From: Streptomyces sp. NRRL S-337
GTDB taxonomy: Bacteria; Actinomycetota; Actinomycetes; Streptomycetales; Streptomycetaceae
Reading direction: 5' to 3'
Length of the DNA stretch: 64,000 bases
Assembly (NCBI RefSeq): GCF_000720175.1
Contig: NZ_JOIX01000003.1
Coordinates: 186,001 to 250,000, forward strand
How positions within the stretch are numbered: position 1 is the stretch's first letter; each line of letters begins with the position of its first letter. Both the position numbers and the translations under genes were made by a program. Under the pieces are notes generated by a model. The model ran no database searches. It saw only the letters and a list, made by a program, of their open reading frames with translations, and was not told the origin of the DNA. Positions 1 through 8,945 of the stretch are shown piece after piece.

Positions 1-2671
1 GGCCGCCGAGCACGGCCGACGCGGCGGCCTCCACCTCCTCCAGCTCGATGCGGTAGCCGCGCAGCTTGACCTGGTTGTCCCGGCGGCCCAGGAAGTAGAG
101 CAGCCCGTCGCGGCCCCGGTAGCCGAGGTCACCGGTGAGGTAGACCCGTTCCCCGCCGAGCGCGTCGACCGTGACGAACCGGGCGGCGGTGGCCTCCGGG
201 TTGCCGACGTACCCCTCGGCGAGCCCGGCCCCGGCGATCGCCAGCTCGCCGACCGCGCCGTCCGGCAGCGGACGGCGCCCGGCGTCCAGGACGTGGATGC
301 GCTCGCCGGGCAGTTCGGTGCCCAACGGGATCTCCGCGCCCTCGGCCAGGCCGTCGGGGGTGATCTCGTGGACGGTGGAGCTGATGGCGGCCTCCGTCAC
401 GCCGTAGACATTGAGCACCGTGGCGTCGGTGTCGGCGAGGAAGGCGCGCATCACCTCGGCCGGGAGGCGCTCCCCGCCGAGGACCAGCAGCCGGGGCGTC
501 CACCGGCCGTCGCGCAGGGCGGGGGCCATGTCGTCACGGGTGGCGAGGAAGTAACTGGTGGGCAGGTTCGCCACGGTGACCCTGGCGGTGGTCAGCAGCT
601 CGGTCAGCTCGGCCCCGGTCGGCACCTCGTACTCGGGCACGACCAGGCACGCCCCGGCGTACAGCGACGGCAGCACCTCCTCCAGCGCCACGTCGAACGA
701 CGGCTGGGCGAACAGCAGCGCCCGGTCACCGGGCGCCAGGCCGAATCGCTCGGCGGCGCCGGTCAGATGGTTCGCCAGCGCCGCCCGTCCGACGGCCACG
801 GGCTTGGGCACACCCGTCGAGCCCGAGGTGTGGATGATGTACGAGGCGCCGGGCACCACCTCCGCCTGCCGGGCCCGGGGAAGGACCGGCGCGTCGACCG
901 GGGCCACCGGGAGACCGGCAGGGACGGAGGGGCCGGCCGGGCCGGTGACCGGGGCCTCGGCGGGAGTCAGTACCAGGGCCGGGGAGAGCCGCTCCAGCAG
1001 CAGCTCCAGCCGCGCCGGCGGATCGGACGGCGACAGCGGGCAGTACACCGCTCCGCTCCGCAGACACGCCAGCAGCGTCACGACCGAGTCGAGGCCGCGC
1101 GGCAGCACGGCGGCCACCGGCTGACCGGCCGTCACCCCCGCGGCGCCCAGCCGCTCCACCAGCGAGTCCACCTGCGCGTCGAGGTCGCCGTAGGTGATCC
1201 GGCGGGCGCCGACGAGCAGCGCCGGCAGCGACGGGTCATGGGCGGCGGCGGGGTCCAGCGGGTCACGGTCGGCACCGTCCTGGGCCGCCGGGGTGAGGGG
1301 CGTGCCGGCCTGGACCGGCTCGGGAGCCGAGGGCAGCGCCAGGTCGGCGAGGACGGTGCCCGGGGCGTCGAGGTAGGCCCGCAGCAGGTCGAGGAACCGC
1401 CCGGCGAGCAGCTTCGCCACGTCCTCCCCGAACATGTCGGCGTCGTAGTCCCACACCAGCGTCATGCCCGGCGCACCGTGCCGCGGTGTGACCCCGCGCC
1501 GGTCGTCCGGCAGCAGCACCACGTCCAGGTCGAAGCGCGTGGTGCCGGTGTTGAAGCCCTCGAACAGTGTGATGTCCAGACCGGGTACGTCGATCTCGGG
1601 CAGCTCCGCGTCGTGGGCGCTGAACATGACGCTGAACAGCGGGTTGTCCGCACCCGAGGTGTGCAGACCGAGCGCCCGGGTCAGCTCCTGGACCGGCACC
1701 TCCTGGTGCGGCAGCGCACGGATCAGGGTGTCGGTCACCTCGTCCATGGACTCCTCGGCCGGTGCGTCCGGATCCAGCCGGAGCGGGAGCGGAATCGTGT
1801 TCACGAACATCCCCACCGCGTCCTCGAACCCGCGCGGGCGGTTGCCGACCGCGGTGCCGATGACCATCTGCGTGCGGCCGCTGTGCCGGCGCAGCAGCTC
1901 GGCGAAGAGCCCCAGCAGCGCGGCGAACGGCGTCAGACCGCGCGCACGGGCGTGCTCCCGCAGCCGGCCGGCCAGGTCGGCGCCGATCGACTGGCGCAGC
2001 TGCCCGCCGTGGTGGCGGCGCCGCGACCCCGGCCGGGTCAGCCCGGGCAGCGGCATGTCGTAGGAGAAGTCGCGCAGTTCACCGGTCCAGAACTCAAGGC
2101 CGGCCCGCCGCTCCTCGTCGCCCGCGGCACCGCTCTCCCGCTGCACCCGGACGTGATCGGCGTACGAGGACGCGGCGGGCAACTCGACCGGCTCGCCCAG
2201 GACATGGCCCCGGTAGACGGTGAAGACGTCCCGCAGCAGGATCGCGAAGGAGTGGCCGTCGTGGATCAGATGGTGCTCGACGTGGATGAGCCGGTGCCGG
2301 TCCTCCGCCAGCCGGACCAGCGTCCAGCGCAGCAGCGGCGCCTGATACGTGTCGAGCGGCGTCTCCGCCTCGGTGCGCAGCAGCTCCTCGAAGGCCCGGT
2401 CGGGGTCGTCCGCCCCGCTCAGGTCCACCGTCCGCAGCCGCGGCGCACAGCCCTCGGCGACCCGCTGGCCGGGTACCGCGCCGGGGACGGCGACGAGTTC
2501 CAGCCGCAGACCGGGGTGCCGGTCGAGGACGGCGGCGAGCCCGCGGCGCAGGGCCTCGGCGTCGAGGGTGCCCCACAGATCGAGTGCGGCGGTGAAGTTG
2601 TACGCGCGGCTGCCCGGCTGCACCTGTTCGTGCAGCCAGACGATCTCCTGCGAGGAGGAGAGCGGAAGCAT
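1..2671 (-). CDS. NRPS, condensation-adenylation module (3' end outside window)
   Basis: A non-ribosomal peptide synthetase read leftwards from an ATG at 2671 and cut by the window edge. The N-terminal ~430 residues are a condensation domain with an intact His motif, EHHLIHDGHS (near 2250-2280). An adenylation domain follows, with core A3 YIIHTSGSTGVPKP (around 800-845), A4 FDVALEE, A5 NVYGVTE, and A7/A8 YLTGDLGYRGRDG / KLRGYRIE. The break falls just after A8, so the carrier and any later domains are not visible. Starting directly with a C domain means it should accept an acyl or peptidyl unit from another protein. By eye against GrsA, the specificity residues read D-V-E-N-V-G-V-I-S; Glu at 239 hints at a basic or amine-bearing substrate, but this is inference. 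The next two genes lie upstream on the same strand and probably belong to the same cluster. Confidence 0.93.
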   Translation of the reverse strand, partial: MLPLSSSQEIVWLHEQVQPGSRAYNFTAALDLWGTLDAEALRRGLAAVLDRHPGLRLELVAVPGAVPGQRVAEGCAPRLRTVDLSGADDPDRAFEELLRTEAETPLDTYQAPLLRWTLVRLAEDRHRLIHVEHHLIHDGHSFAILLRDVFTVYRGHVLGEPVELPAASSYADHVRVQRESGAAGDEERRAGLEFWTGELRDFSYDMPLPGLTRPGSRRRHHGGQLRQSIGADLAGRLREHARARGLTPFAALLGLFAELLRRHSGRTQMVIGTAVGNRPRGFEDAVGMFVNTIPLPLRLDPDAPAEESMDEVTDTLIRALPHQEVPVQELTRALGLHTSGADNPLFSVMFSAHDAELPEIDVPGLDITLFEGFNTGTTRFDLDVVLLPDDRRGVTPRHGAPGMTLVWDYDADMFGEDVAKLLAGRFLDLLRAYLDAPGTVLADLALPSAPEPVQAGTPLTPAAQDGADRDPLDPAAAHDPSLPALLVGARRITYGDLDAQVDSLVERLGAAGVTAGQPVAAVLPRGLDSVVTLLACLRSGAVYCPLSPSDPPARLELLLERLSPALVLTPAEAPVTGPAGPSVPAGLPVAPVDAPVLPRARQAEVVPGASYIIHTSGSTGVPKPVAVGRAALANHLTGAAERFGLAPGDRALLFAQPSFDVALEEVLPSLYAGACLVVPEYEVPTGAELTELLTTARVTVANLPTSYFLATRDDMAPALRDGRWTPRLLVLGGERLPAEVMRAFLADTDATVLNVYGVTEAAISSTVHEITPDGLAEGAEIPLGTELPGERIHVLDAGRRPLPDGAVGELAIAGAGLAEGYVGNPEATAARFVTVDALGGERVYLTGDLGYRGRDGLLYFLGRRDNQVKLRGYRIELEEVEAAASAVLGG

Positions 2672-2857
2672 GGGCGGTCCTTGATGTGTGGTCGGATCGG
2701 AGTGGCGCGGCCGGGCATGGTCGGGCCGGTCCGCGCGGTGCGCAGGCCGGGCCGCGGATCACACGGCCGGCCGCGAGGTGGCTTCAGGAGCGATGGGGCG
2801 GGCTCGGAAAGAGGTGAAGAAGGTAAAGAGGGGAAGGAAGGCAGGCAGATGGCCGGG

Positions 2858-4219
2858 TCAGCCGACCGCGGCAGCGGGGGCACCCAAGGCACCGGTCAGC
2901 GCGGCGAAGGCGTCCTCGGCCGTCCCGTCGGAGTGCACCGCGCGGTCCCACACCATGCGCAGCCGCAGTTCCGGGCCCTGGGTGACGGACACCGCGAAGG
3001 GTCCGCGTACCGCTCTGCCGTCGATGTGGATCTCCCGGCCGGTGACCCCGCCGAGCCGGAGCGGGGGCCGCCGGCGGGCGTCGTCCACGGTCAACAGCCC
3101 GTCGAGACCGCCCCGCCAGCCGGACCCGGCGGCCCGTGCCGCGTGCACCACCGCGTCGAACGGCGTCCCGGCGTGGTCCAGATCGTCCCACCACGCGCCG
3201 GCCGTCTCCTCCGGCGTCGCCGGGCCCGTGCCCGTCGCGGTGGGAAAGACCACGGTGTTGAGGAAGCAGCCGAGCACCGGTGCGGCGGCGGAGGGACGGC
3301 CGCCCCACGGATAGCCGAGCGGCACCACGTGGCCCTTCCCGTACAGCACCTCCGCGGCGGCGCGGCAGGCGTCGAGCAGATGGGGGAAGGACGTTCCGGT
3401 CTCCGGAGCGGGTATCCGCCGCTCGGCCGAACCGCTCGGCAGCCCGTCCTGCGCCAGGCTCTGCGGCCCGTTCGTGGACCGCGCCCGTTCGCACGCCGCG
3501 CGGAGCCGGTCGCCCCAGTACGCCATCGCTGCCGGCGACCCCGCCCGTTCCTCCGCGGCCAACTGCAGGAGTACGGCCTCCCGGTAGGCGTCCAGCTCGG
3601 CGGCGGCGTCGGCGGGCGACGGGCCGTCCGCCGTGCGGCCCGCGGCATAGGCGGCGCCCAGCTCCTCGACGATCCGGTTCAGCGACTGCCCGTCGCACGC
3701 GGTGTGTTCCAGCACCACGGCGAGCACTTCCCGTGGCCCTTCGGCTCCCGATCCGTCGGGTCCGCCCGGTCCCGCCGCGCCGTCCAGGCCGTCCGCCGCC
3801 AGGAACAGCCGCAGTGGCGCTCCCTGCGGGGCCCAGTCGCGCAGGACCCGCCGCAGCGCGGCCGCCGCGTCCTCACCCGGCGCACGGGAGACCCGCGTGA
3901 CCGGCACCTCCGGCGGCCCCAGCCGAAGCACCGGGGTACCCCGCAGCACCTCAGGACGGGCGCGCAACACGGGGTGCAGTACGGCGAGGCGCCGGGCCGC
4001 CGCGGCGAGGCGTGCGAGGTCCACCGTGCCGCGCGGGAAGGAGAAGAACATCGGCACCAGGTCGGGCCGCCCGGCCGGGTCCATGGCCCGTACGAGGACG
4101 AAGCGCCGCTGAGCACCGGTGACCGGCAGCAGGGCCGGTGCCCCGTCGCCGTCGGCACCATCGACGCTGTCGTCGAGCCGGCGGAAGCGGGCCAGGTACT
4201 GGCTCGTGATGCTGTGCAC
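2858..4219 (-). CDS. Stand-alone NRPS condensation-like protein
   Basis: A 453-residue protein with the length and motif order of one free-standing condensation domain and no A or T domain. The His motif reads LEHTACDGQS: the first His of HHxxxDG is Glu, but the catalytic second His and the Asp-Gly remain, so activity is plausible. It ends near the C-terminal part of the fold (GCFLNTVVFPT, FDAVVHAARAAG). I chose the GTG at 4219, which has GAGAGG 7 nt upstream; an in-frame extension upstream is low-complexity Pro/Arg/Ser sequence. It lies between the NRPS and the MFS gene on the same strand. Possible roles are in-trans condensation, cyclisation/release or ester formation; the sequence does not say which. 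Confidence 0.85.
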   Translation of the reverse strand: MHSITSQYLARFRRLDDSVDGADGDGAPALLPVTGAQRRFVLVRAMDPAGRPDLVPMFFSFPRGTVDLARLAAAARRLAVLHPVLRARPEVLRGTPVLRLGPPEVPVTRVSRAPGEDAAAALRRVLRDWAPQGAPLRLFLAADGLDGAAGPGGPDGSGAEGPREVLAVVLEHTACDGQSLNRIVEELGAAYAAGRTADGPSPADAAAELDAYREAVLLQLAAEERAGSPAAMAYWGDRLRAACERARSTNGPQSLAQDGLPSGSAERRIPAPETGTSFPHLLDACRAAAEVLYGKGHVVPLGYPWGGRPSAAAPVLGCFLNTVVFPTATGTGPATPEETAGAWWDDLDHAGTPFDAVVHAARAAGSGWRGGLDGLLTVDDARRRPPLRLGGVTGREIHIDGRAVRGPFAVSVTQGPELRLRMVWDRAVHSDGTAEDAFAALTGALGAPAAAVG

Positions 4220-4301
4220 GGAAGCCTCTCTGGGGAGGGAGAAGTGAGGTGGGGAGGGAGGCGGGGAGAACGGGGACGAGGGCTCGGGCGCGGCGCGCGC
4301 T

Positions 4302-5642
4302 CTAACCGCGCCCGGCGGCCTCGACCTGCCGGCCGGCACCGGCACCGGCGGCGGTGCTCTCGTCCGACTCCTCATCGATGGCACCCAACTCGCCGTCTGT
4401 GGATGGGAGTTCACGCATCCTCCGCAGCGGCGAGAGCAGCAGCGGCAGCGGTACGGCGAGGAAGCCCGCCGCGCACCACACCAGCGCCGTACGGGCGCCG
4501 TACGCATCGGCCAGGGCACCGCCGGCCAGCGCGCCGAGCGGCAGCGTGCCCCACATCACGAACCGCAGGGTGGCGTTCATCCGGCCGAGCAGCCTGGGCG
4601 GGCAGACGGTCTGGCGGAAACTGACCTGGGCGACGTTGTAGACGACCGCCCCGAAGAAGACCACGCCGGAGCCGAGCGCGAACAACGACGCTCCCGCGCC
4701 GCGCCCGGACAGCGGCCACAGCACCGCGAACGGCCCGGTGACCAGGGCGGACAGCCAGATGATCCGGGCCCGGCCGAGCCGTGCGGCGAGCGGGCCGGCG
4801 CACAGGGCGCCCGCCAGGCCGCCGAGCGCGGCGGCGGACAGCACCAGGCCGACGGCCGCGGGTGCCAGCCCCAGCTCCCGTACCAGGAAGACGGACTGGG
4901 TGGCCATCAGCATGGCGGAGAAGAGGTTGGCCAGCCCGGTGGCCAGGGCGATCACCCGAAGCAGACGGTGGCCGAACACGAAGCGCAGCCCCTCGCCGAC
5001 GTCCTTGCGGAGCGAGGCTCCCGGTACGCGTTCCGGGAGGCTCTCCGGCCGCTTGATGCGCCACAGGAAGAGCGCGGAGAGCGCGTAGCCGCAGGCGTCC
5101 GCCACGATGGCCAGCGGCGCGCCGAGCAGCTGCACCAGGCCACCGCCCAGCCCGGGGCCCGCGACCTGTGCCGAGGAACGCACGGTCTCCAGCGCTCCGT
5201 TGCCGGCGACCAGCTGTTCCTTGGGCAGCAGTTGGGGTACGAAGCTCTGGTGGGCGATGTCGAAGAAGACCGTCGCCACACCCGTGACCAGGGCGACGAC
5301 GTACAGCTGGGCCATCGTCAGCACCCCGGCGACGGCGGCCAGGGGGATGCTCGCCATGGCCACGGCCCGCACCACATCGGCACGGATCAGCAGCGGCAGC
5401 TTCCGCATCCGGTCGACCCAGGCTCCCGCGGGCAGGCCGACCAGCAGGAACGCCGCGGTCTCGGCCGCGGTGAGCAAACCCACCTGGAACGCGGGCGCGT
5501 TGAGCCGGAGGACTGCGACGAGGGGCAGCGCGACCAGGGTGACCTGGGAACCGAAGAGTCCGGCCGCGGCTCCGGTGAGGAGCAGGCGGAACTCGGGCAT
5601 GCGCAGCGGGCCGCTTGTGGCGGCTCGGGGTCTGACGGGCAT
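4302..5642 (-). CDS. MFS efflux transporter (EntS-like)
   Basis: A 446-residue membrane protein with about 12 hydrophobic segments. It carries the MFS loop 2-3 motif (GLPAGAWVDRMRKLP) and the PxxxAxGxALxxxxR-like centre seen in drug and siderophore exporters of the EntS/MFS_3 type (AGPGLGGGLVQLLG near residue 160). The C-terminus is acidic and cytoplasmic. It is the first gene of a leftward run with the stand-alone condensation protein and the NRPS, so export of the peptide product is the likely role. The ATG at 5642 is followed closely by the first helix; a second in-frame ATG lies about 15 codons inside. Confidence 0.9.
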   Translation of the reverse strand: MPVRPRAATSGPLRMPEFRLLLTGAAAGLFGSQVTLVALPLVAVLRLNAPAFQVGLLTAAETAAFLLVGLPAGAWVDRMRKLPLLIRADVVRAVAMASIPLAAVAGVLTMAQLYVVALVTGVATVFFDIAHQSFVPQLLPKEQLVAGNGALETVRSSAQVAGPGLGGGLVQLLGAPLAIVADACGYALSALFLWRIKRPESLPERVPGASLRKDVGEGLRFVFGHRLLRVIALATGLANLFSAMLMATQSVFLVRELGLAPAAVGLVLSAAALGGLAGALCAGPLAARLGRARIIWLSALVTGPFAVLWPLSGRGAGASLFALGSGVVFFGAVVYNVAQVSFRQTVCPPRLLGRMNATLRFVMWGTLPLGALAGGALADAYGARTALVWCAAGFLAVPLPLLLSPLRRMRELPSTDGELGAIDEESDESTAAGAGAGRQVEAAGRG

Positions 5643-5960
5643 GCTGATGACATTCGGGGACCCGACGATCTCCGGTCAAAACGAAGAGCGTAGTTTCAGA
5701 CGGGTTTCTTCACCAATTACGCACACGCGCCGGAAATTTTCCGCCAGATTCTGGCAACGACAGGATGTCCGGAGTCTGTGCCGCCCTGGTCCGTCGGCAG
5801 GTCCGGTCGGGCCGACGGCGGATCAAGGCCCCGCCGGTCTGCACGCAACGTCACGAGTCGCAATCTGACCGAAAACTGCCATCGATGTCCCCTTATGAAC
5901 GGAACCCCGCGCTTCACCCGCTATGCGGTCGCCGGCCCCGTTCGCGGACTCCCTCTGGAG
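5643..5960. other. Intergenic, presumed promoter region of the NRPS/MFS run
   Basis: No convincing gene in these 318 bases. The part next to the MFS start (5690-5760) is clearly richer in A/T than its surroundings, as expected for a leftward promoter. I saw no iron box or strong palindrome. The remainder is GC-rich and forms only shadow reading frames. Confidence 0.4.
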
Positions 5961-6617
5961 TCACTGCGACGCGTCGGCTGCGGCGGGCGAGTCACCCTCG
6001 ACGAGGGTGGCGACGGCCCGGCACAGGAGGTGCAGGCTGCGCCGGAACTTCTCGTCCTGGCTCAGCCGGGGCATCTGCGTGAGCAGGAGCGGGAAGCGCG
6101 CGTGCAGGTCCGCGTAGACCTCTTCGGTGACGGGGGGAACCTGCACCCCGCTCTGTTCCTGGAGGACGAAGCCGGTGATGTGGCTCAGCAGGGTGTCGGC
6201 GGCGGTGCCGGCGTGTTCGGCGGGGACACCGACGCCGAGAAGCGTGTGCAGAAGACGTTCCATCAAGGACAGGCCGCCGGTGCTGAGCATCCTGGGGCTG
6301 TCGACCAGCAAGAGCGCTCCACCCGGGTGCTTGAGGAGGGCCTGGCGCAGGGTGGTGGCCTGGGCCTCGATCCGGTCCCGCCAGGTCGCCCCGGGCGGCA
6401 GGGCGGCCAGCGCGGTGCTGCCGTCGTCGTAAGCCTGCCGGCAGACCCGGTCGGCCATCAAGGCGAGCAGGTCGTCCTTGCTGTGCACGTGGTAGTAGAG
6501 GCTGCCCGCGTGCGCGCCGAGCCGGTCGGCCACCTGGCGCATGGACAGGCCGTGGTAACCGACCTCGGCGAACGTGGCCATACCGGCATCGATGATCCGC
6601 TCCTTGGTGAGCTTCAT
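5961..6617 (-). CDS. TetR family repressor
   Basis: About 218 residues. An N-terminal TetR helix-turn-helix (KERIIDAGMATFAEVGYHGL, then SMRQVADRLGAHAGSLYYHV) is followed by a TetR_C-like ligand domain. I prefer the internal ATG at 6617, with GTGGGA just upstream, over the ATG at 6641. It is divergent from the rhomboid-like gene at 6706, and an imperfect inverted repeat spans the shared promoter (6639-6692), so it probably controls both itself and that gene. Ligand unknown. Confidence 0.9.
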   Translation of the reverse strand: MKLTKERIIDAGMATFAEVGYHGLSMRQVADRLGAHAGSLYYHVHSKDDLLALMADRVCRQAYDDGSTALAALPPGATWRDRIEAQATTLRQALLKHPGGALLLVDSPRMLSTGGLSLMERLLHTLLGVGVPAEHAGTAADTLLSHITGFVLQEQSGVQVPPVTEEVYADLHARFPLLLTQMPRLSQDEKFRRSLHLLCRAVATLVEGDSPAAADASQ

Positions 6618-6638
6618 CTTCCCACCGTAAAGCTTTTC

Positions 6639-6692
6639 CAACGCTGTTCGAAAGCTGTGTTAGCCTCCGGCCGACCATTTCGAACGGTGTTG
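6639..6692. promoter_or_regulatory. Candidate TetR operator (paired inverted sites)
   Basis: CAACGCTGTTCGAAA at 6639-6653 is the near-exact reverse complement of TTTCGAACGGTGTTG at 6678-6692 (13 of 15 positions match). Both arms contain TTCGAA. The pair fills the gap between the divergent TetR and rhomboid-like genes. Confidence 0.65.
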
Positions 6693-6705
6693 CAGGGGGC
6701 GGGAC

Positions 6706-7383
6706 ATGGACGAGCTGCTTTTCAACGTGACCACGGCCGCGTTGATGGTGATGATCATCAACAGCGGGCTCGGTGCGGTCGGACGTGACTCGCTGTGCGG
6801 GCGCCCCGTCCCGTGGGCAGCGATCGCCCTGAGCGCACTGGCGGTGGCCGGCGTCGTCCTCCAGTTGTGCTGGTCGGGCGCGATGGCCGCCCTCGACAAC
6901 GACCCCGCCAAGAGTGGCTGGTGGCGGGTGTTCACCTCGGTCTTCCTGCAGAACGGCGGCCCGGGCGGCGCCCTCTGGAACATCGCGACCCTCGCCCTCG
7001 CGGCCACGCTCGCGCAGTGGCTCTGGGGCGGCACGCTGACCCTGGGCTTCTTCGTCGCCGGCATCCTCCTGCCGGAGCACCTCGACGCGCTGCTCGGAAT
7101 CGGCGGCGGCTCCAGCACGGACCCGCGCAACTTCGCCGGCAGTTCGGGCGCGACCTACTTCCTGGGCGCCACCCTGGCCCTGGCCCTCCTGACCCGCACC
7201 CGCGTCAGGAAGCAGCAGGCCCTCGCGATCGCCGTCCCGGTGCTCGGCCTGGTGATGTGGCTCGCGCAGGAGAACGGCCACGGTCTGGTCGCCGTGTACG
7301 GCTTCGCGCTCGGCGCGCTGGCCTGGGCCGTGCGCCGCTTCCTGGGCCGCACGGAGACCGAGCCGTCGCCACACTCCGCGTAA
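6706..7383 (+). CDS. Rhomboid-like intramembrane serine protease
   Basis: A 225-residue polytopic membrane protein. It shows the rhomboid layout: WWRVFTSVFLQNG and an Asn (ALWNIATLA) in the L1/TM2 region, G145-S-S147-G148 (GSSGATYF) for the catalytic serine, and His192 in ENGHGLVAVYGFALGAL for the dyad partner. The usual His of the HxxxN oxyanion motif is replaced, but the Asn is kept. Cleavage of membrane-embedded substrates is the family reaction; the substrate is unknown. It is divergent from a TetR regulator with a shared operator-like repeat. An inactive rhomboid relative is possible but less likely, since both dyad residues are present. Confidence 0.75.
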   Translation: MDELLFNVTTAALMVMIINSGLGAVGRDSLCGRPVPWAAIALSALAVAGVVLQLCWSGAMAALDNDPAKSGWWRVFTSVFLQNGGPGGALWNIATLALAATLAQWLWGGTLTLGFFVAGILLPEHLDALLGIGGGSSTDPRNFAGSSGATYFLGATLALALLTRTRVRKQQALAIAVPVLGLVMWLAQENGHGLVAVYGFALGALAWAVRRFLGRTETEPSPHSA

Positions 7384-7410
7384 CACCTGTCCGGGCCAAG
7401 GCGACCGGCG

Positions 7411-8358
7411 TCAGCGCACGGCGAGCACGATCTTGCCCTTGACGCGGCCGGTCGCACTGAGCTCATGTGCCTTGCCGGCCCCCTCCAGGGGAAGTGCCTG
7501 GTCGACGACGACCTTCAGCCCGCCGCGTGCCACCAGCTCGCCGATCTCCTGGAGGTCGGAGCCGGAAGGGGTGAAGCCGAACTCCGCGTAACGCAGGCCG
7601 AGTTCGGCGGCTCGTTCCCTCATCGCAGTGCGATCCGGCCCGGTGCCTCTGATGTCGAGCAGCACCCCTTGTGGGGTGAGGGTGGCCAGCGAGCGGGGAC
7701 CGTATGCGCCGCTGATGGGGTCCAGCACCACATCGATGTCGCGCGCCACCTCCTCGAAGTCGACGGTGGTGTAGTCGATGAGCTCGTCGGCGCCCAGCCC
7801 GCGCAGGAAGTCGTGCTTGTCCTGCCGGGCGGTGCCGATGACATGGGCGCCCCTGGACTTGGCGATCTGTACCGCGAGATGTCCGATGCCGCCGGCCGCC
7901 GCGTGGATGAGCACCCGCTGACCGGCCTGGACGCCGGCGATCTTGACGAGCGGCTGCCAGGCGGCGAGCGCTGCGGTCGGGAGCGCCGCGGCGTGCAGAT
8001 GGTCCAGGCCCGGTGGGACGAAGGCCAGAAACTCCTCCGGTACGGCCACGTACTCGGAATAGGTGCCGCGCGGTGGCAGCACGGCTGCGAACACCGCGTC
8101 GCCCGGCCGGAATCGCGTCACCTGGCCGCCCACCGCTTCCACCACGCCGGACAGGTCCAGTCCCAGGACGAACGGCGGCTCGCCCGGCCTGCCCAGCAGG
8201 CCCGAACGCCGCTTCCAGTCGGCCGGGTTGACCCCGGCGGCATGCACCCGCACCAGCACCTCGCCGGGCCCGGGTACCGGCCGCTCGGTCTCGATGACCT
8301 CCAGTACCTCCGGGCCGCCGAACACCCGCTGGCTGACCGCCCGCATGCCGCCGCTCAT
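7411..8358 (-). CDS. NADPH:quinone reductase-like oxidoreductase (zinc-free MDR)
   Basis: A 315-residue medium-chain dehydrogenase/reductase of the quinone-oxidoreductase group. It has the N-terminal GroES-like fold (GPGEVLVRVHAAGVNPADWKR) and a Rossmann nucleotide motif, HAAAGGIGHLAVQIAK, with no structural or catalytic zinc cysteines. I chose the ATG at 8358 because GGCGGAG lies just upstream; a longer frame upstream reads through non-coding sequence. It is divergent from an HxlR regulator, a pairing known from the QorR/Qor2 quinone-stress system of Corynebacterium glutamicum, so a role against quinones or electrophiles is inferred. Confidence 0.9.
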   Translation of the reverse strand: MSGGMRAVSQRVFGGPEVLEVIETERPVPGPGEVLVRVHAAGVNPADWKRRSGLLGRPGEPPFVLGLDLSGVVEAVGGQVTRFRPGDAVFAAVLPPRGTYSEYVAVPEEFLAFVPPGLDHLHAAALPTAALAAWQPLVKIAGVQAGQRVLIHAAAGGIGHLAVQIAKSRGAHVIGTARQDKHDFLRGLGADELIDYTTVDFEEVARDIDVVLDPISGAYGPRSLATLTPQGVLLDIRGTGPDRTAMRERAAELGLRYAEFGFTPSGSDLQEIGELVARGGLKVVVDQALPLEGAGKAHELSATGRVKGKIVLAVR

Positions 8359-8440
8359 CTCTCCGCCTTCCCCACACCCGCTCCGCCGTGGCCGGTCGGC
8401 CACTTCTCCATCCTGGAAGAAGGCGGTACCCGTTGTGAAG

Positions 8441-8468
8441 TAGGCACCTGTTTGATATCTAGGTACCT
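8441..8468. promoter_or_regulatory. Candidate HxlR-type operator (TAGGYACCT direct repeat)
   Basis: TAGGCACCT at 8441-8449 and TAGGTACCT at 8460-8468 are two copies of a self-complementary box, 19 bp apart. They lie directly in front of the HxlR start and between it and the divergent oxidoreductase. This fits autoregulation plus control of the enzyme. Confidence 0.6.
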
Positions 8469-8469
8469 C

Positions 8470-8928
8470 ATGGATACCACTGCCCGATCCCGAACCGACC
8501 GAACCGATCAAGCTGATCAAGGTGATCAAGCCGGCCGGGCCGACTGGAAGCTCACCTATCGCCGTGACTGCCCCTCGCGCACCGTCGTCGAAGTGCTCGC
8601 CAGCAAGTGGGCGTTGTACGTCCTGGCCGCCCTGCGGCGCTACGACCGGCCGATGCGGTTCAGCGAACTGCGGCGGGTCCTCGACGGCATCACGCAGAAG
8701 ATGCTGACCCAGACCCTGCGGGCCCTCGAACGCGACGGCCTGGTCAGCCGTACCGTCTATCCGACCGTACCGCCGCGCGTGGACTACGAGTTGACCGCGC
8801 TCGGTGTCGAGGCCGGGCAGCTCACCGCCGCCATCGCTGACTGGTCCGTGGCGCACGCCCGGGAAATCCTCACGGCTCGCGGACGGTTCGACGAACGCGA
8901 CGCCGCGCCGCCGGCACCGGTGCGGTAA
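8470..8928 (+). CDS. HxlR (DUF24) family regulator
   Basis: A 152-residue MarR-like winged-helix protein of the HxlR family. The hallmark RRDCPSRTVVEVLASKWALYV is followed by FSELRRVLDGITQKMLTQTLRALERDGLVSR. Cys34 sits where YodB, HypR and QorR carry their thiol sensor, so electrophile or redox sensing is likely. The first 25 residues are an Asp/Gln/Arg/Thr repeat-like extension that is not part of the fold. The upstream TAGGYACCT boxes and the divergent quinone reductase suggest a local redox-responsive circuit. Confidence 0.9.
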   Translation: MDTTARSRTDRTDQADQGDQAGRADWKLTYRRDCPSRTVVEVLASKWALYVLAALRRYDRPMRFSELRRVLDGITQKMLTQTLRALERDGLVSRTVYPTVPPRVDYELTALGVEAGQLTAAIADWSVAHAREILTARGRFDERDAAPPAPVR

Positions 8929-8945
8929 GCACCCCCGGAAGATCC

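Noticed and set aside
293..4624. A 1443-codon open frame on the plus strand
   Set aside because: It is the antisense of the NRPS and condensation genes, is Arg/Gly/Gln-rich and shows no domain. High GC creates such frames.
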